Assembly (NCBI GenBank): GCA_015655225.1
Contig: JAATFK010000174.1
Coordinates: 1 to 6,659, forward strand
Reading direction: 5' to 3'
DNA length: 6,659 bases
DNA from: Solirubrobacterales bacterium
GTDB lineage: Bacteria > Actinomycetota > Thermoleophilia > Solirubrobacterales > Solirubrobacteraceae
Part shown: one piece after another, positions 6,080-6,659 of the stretch
Numbering within the stretch: the stretch's first letter is position 1
Layout: each line of letters begins with the position of its first letter
Program-made: the position numbers and the translations under genes
Notes under the pieces: model-generated
Databases searched by the model: none
Told to the model about the DNA's origin: nothing
The model's input: only the letters and a program-made list of their open reading frames with translations

Positions 6080-6116
6080 GATCAAAATAGGAATGAGTCT
6101 CAGAGTTGTTATGATC
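6080..6116. promoter_or_regulatory. 37-bp interrupted dyad overlapping the znuA-like promoter (candidate metalloregulator operator)
   Basis: The sequence is symmetric about T6098: the inner arms TGAG and CTCA (6094-6102) are perfect, the outer arms GATCA and TGATC (6080-6084, 6112-6116) are perfect, and 12 of 18 base pairs match overall. It lies in the most AT-rich patch of the divergent gap between the membrane-protein gene and the znuA-like gene, and covers the predicted -10 box. The position fits repression by a dimeric Fur/Zur- or DtxR-type regulator. The sequence does not closely match a Zur consensus I know, so the regulator is unassigned. Confidence 0.45.
6110..6115 (+). promoter_or_regulatory. 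-10 box TATGAT for the znuA-like gene
   Basis: TATGAT differs from the consensus TATAAT at one position and stands out in this GC-rich sequence. It would start transcription near 6122, giving a leader of about 48 bases before the GTG. No good -35 hexamer lies 16-18 bases upstream, which would be consistent with a regulated or activator-dependent promoter. Confidence 0.5.
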
Positions 6117-6169
6117 TCGCGCTCCGCGGCGGACCGACGCCGCTCCCAGAACGAAAGCGAAGGAACCTC

Positions 6170-6659
6170 GTGCCAACTCTCCGTCTCGGCGTCGCTGCCC
6201 TCGCGGCCGTCGTCGCCCTGTCCGCGTGCGGAGGATCGAGCGCCTCCGGCGGCTCCGCTCCCGACGTGAAGGGGAAGTTCACCGTCGTCGCGGCGGAGAA
6301 CTTCTGGGGCAGCATCGCCACGCAGCTGGCGGGCGACAGAGCGACGGTGAGAAGCATCATCGTCAACCCCGACACGGACCCCCACGACTACGACGCGACC
6401 GCGCAAGACGCCCGCACGATGGCCACGGCGCAGCTCGCGCTCGTCAACGGCATCGGCTACGACGCCTGGGCCTCGAGACTGCTCGCCGCCAGTCCCGCCT
6501 CGGGGCGCGTGACGCTCGACGTCGGCGACCTCCTCGGCCTGAAGGACGGCGACAACCCGCACCAGTGGTACTCGCCGTCGAGCGTGCAGCGGGTGATCGA
6601 CGCGATCGTCGCCGACTACGACAAGCTCGACCCGTCCGACCGCGCCTACTTCGCCCAGC
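6170..6659 (+). CDS. Metal ABC transporter substrate-binding lipoprotein, ZnuA/TroA-like (partial, 3' end outside window)
   Basis: A GTG start at 6170-6172, with GAAGGA at 6159-6164 as RBS, opens a frame that runs off the right edge (163 residues visible). A hydrophobic signal (LRLGVAALAAVVALSAC) ends in the lipobox LSAC, with C20 as the lipidated residue, followed by a Gly/Ser linker. The mature part begins FTVVAAENFWGSIATQLAGD, the usual first strand and helix of cluster A-I (SBP_bac_9/ZnuA) binding proteins. H72 (TDPHDYDATAQD) and H131 (NPHQWYSP) occupy the first two metal-ligand positions; the remaining ligands are beyond the edge. No His-rich loop is seen in the visible part. The protein would be anchored outside the membrane and pass Zn2+ or Mn2+ to an ABC permease, probably encoded downstream. 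Metal specificity cannot be decided here. Confidence 0.85.
   Translation, partial: MPTLRLGVAALAAVVALSACGGSSASGGSAPDVKGKFTVVAAENFWGSIATQLAGDRATVRSIIVNPDTDPHDYDATAQDARTMATAQLALVNGIGYDAWASRLLAASPASGRVTLDVGDLLGLKDGDNPHQWYSPSSVQRVIDAIVADYDKLDPSDRAYFAQ

Noticed and set aside
5257..6090. + strand open frame opposite the membrane-protein gene
   Set aside because: Highly charged low-complexity Arg/Gly/Ala product without domains; the - strand frame has alternating hydrophobic helices expected of a membrane protein. Moderately sure only, because the membrane protein itself is unnamed.
6080..6116. Calling the dyad a Zur box
   Set aside because: The arms do not match the actinobacterial TGAAAAT-type half-sites that I know, so only a generic operator call is justified.
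6041..6562. - strand open frame over the znuA-like gene and its promoter
   Set aside because: The + strand GTG-started frame has a lipobox, an RBS and both expected metal-ligand histidines.

Overview
The window is uniformly GC-rich (I estimate about 70%), with strong third-position G/C and short intergenic gaps. The gene set and protein character suggest a high-GC actinobacterium, possibly of the Thermoleophilia/Solirubrobacterales type. That placement is an inference from composition and protein style, not from a marker gene.

Layout. Positions 1-69 hold the tail of a + strand gene, probably an ADP-ribose pyrophosphatase (NUDIX, nudF-like). Positions 66-1349 on the - strand hold an AAA_14/DUF4143 ATPase of unknown role. 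Its stop codon overlaps that of the first gene in a shared CTAG. Positions 1350-1403 are a compact divergent promoter region. A + strand series follows: xerD (tyrosine recombinase, 1404-2372), deoB (phosphopentomutase, 2369-3535, 4-base ATGA overlap with xerD) and mutM/fpg (8-oxoguanine DNA glycosylase, 3574-4431). The mutM stop overlaps, again through CTAG, the stop of a - strand ctaG-type cytochrome oxidase assembly gene (4428-5258). Upstream of ctaG on the same strand is a small multi-pass membrane protein of unknown function (5332-6027). After a divergent regulatory region (6028-6169) with an AT-rich dyad and a clear -10 box, a GTG-started lipoprotein gene runs off the right edge (6170-6659). 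It is a ZnuA/TroA-type metal-binding component of an ABC importer.

How the pieces fit. From memory, nudF-like, xerD and deoB genes lie close together in Bacillus, and a nudix gene lies next to xerD in Mycobacterium. The window therefore looks like an old housekeeping cluster (ADP-ribose/nucleoside salvage, chromosome dimer resolution, base-excision repair) into which a lone opposite-strand ATPase has been placed between nudF and xerD. The right third is a metal-related neighbourhood: copper delivery to cytochrome oxidase (ctaG plus the membrane protein) and zinc or manganese import (znuA-like).

I see no CRISPR array, rRNA, tRNA, insertion sequence or recognisable defence cassette. The items most worth a second look are the ATPase with its two inverted repeats near the 5' end, the 37-bp dyad over the znuA-like promoter, a serine at the position of the phosphopentomutase phosphothreonine, a Cx3C zinc finger in MutM, and the repeated CTAG stop overlaps.
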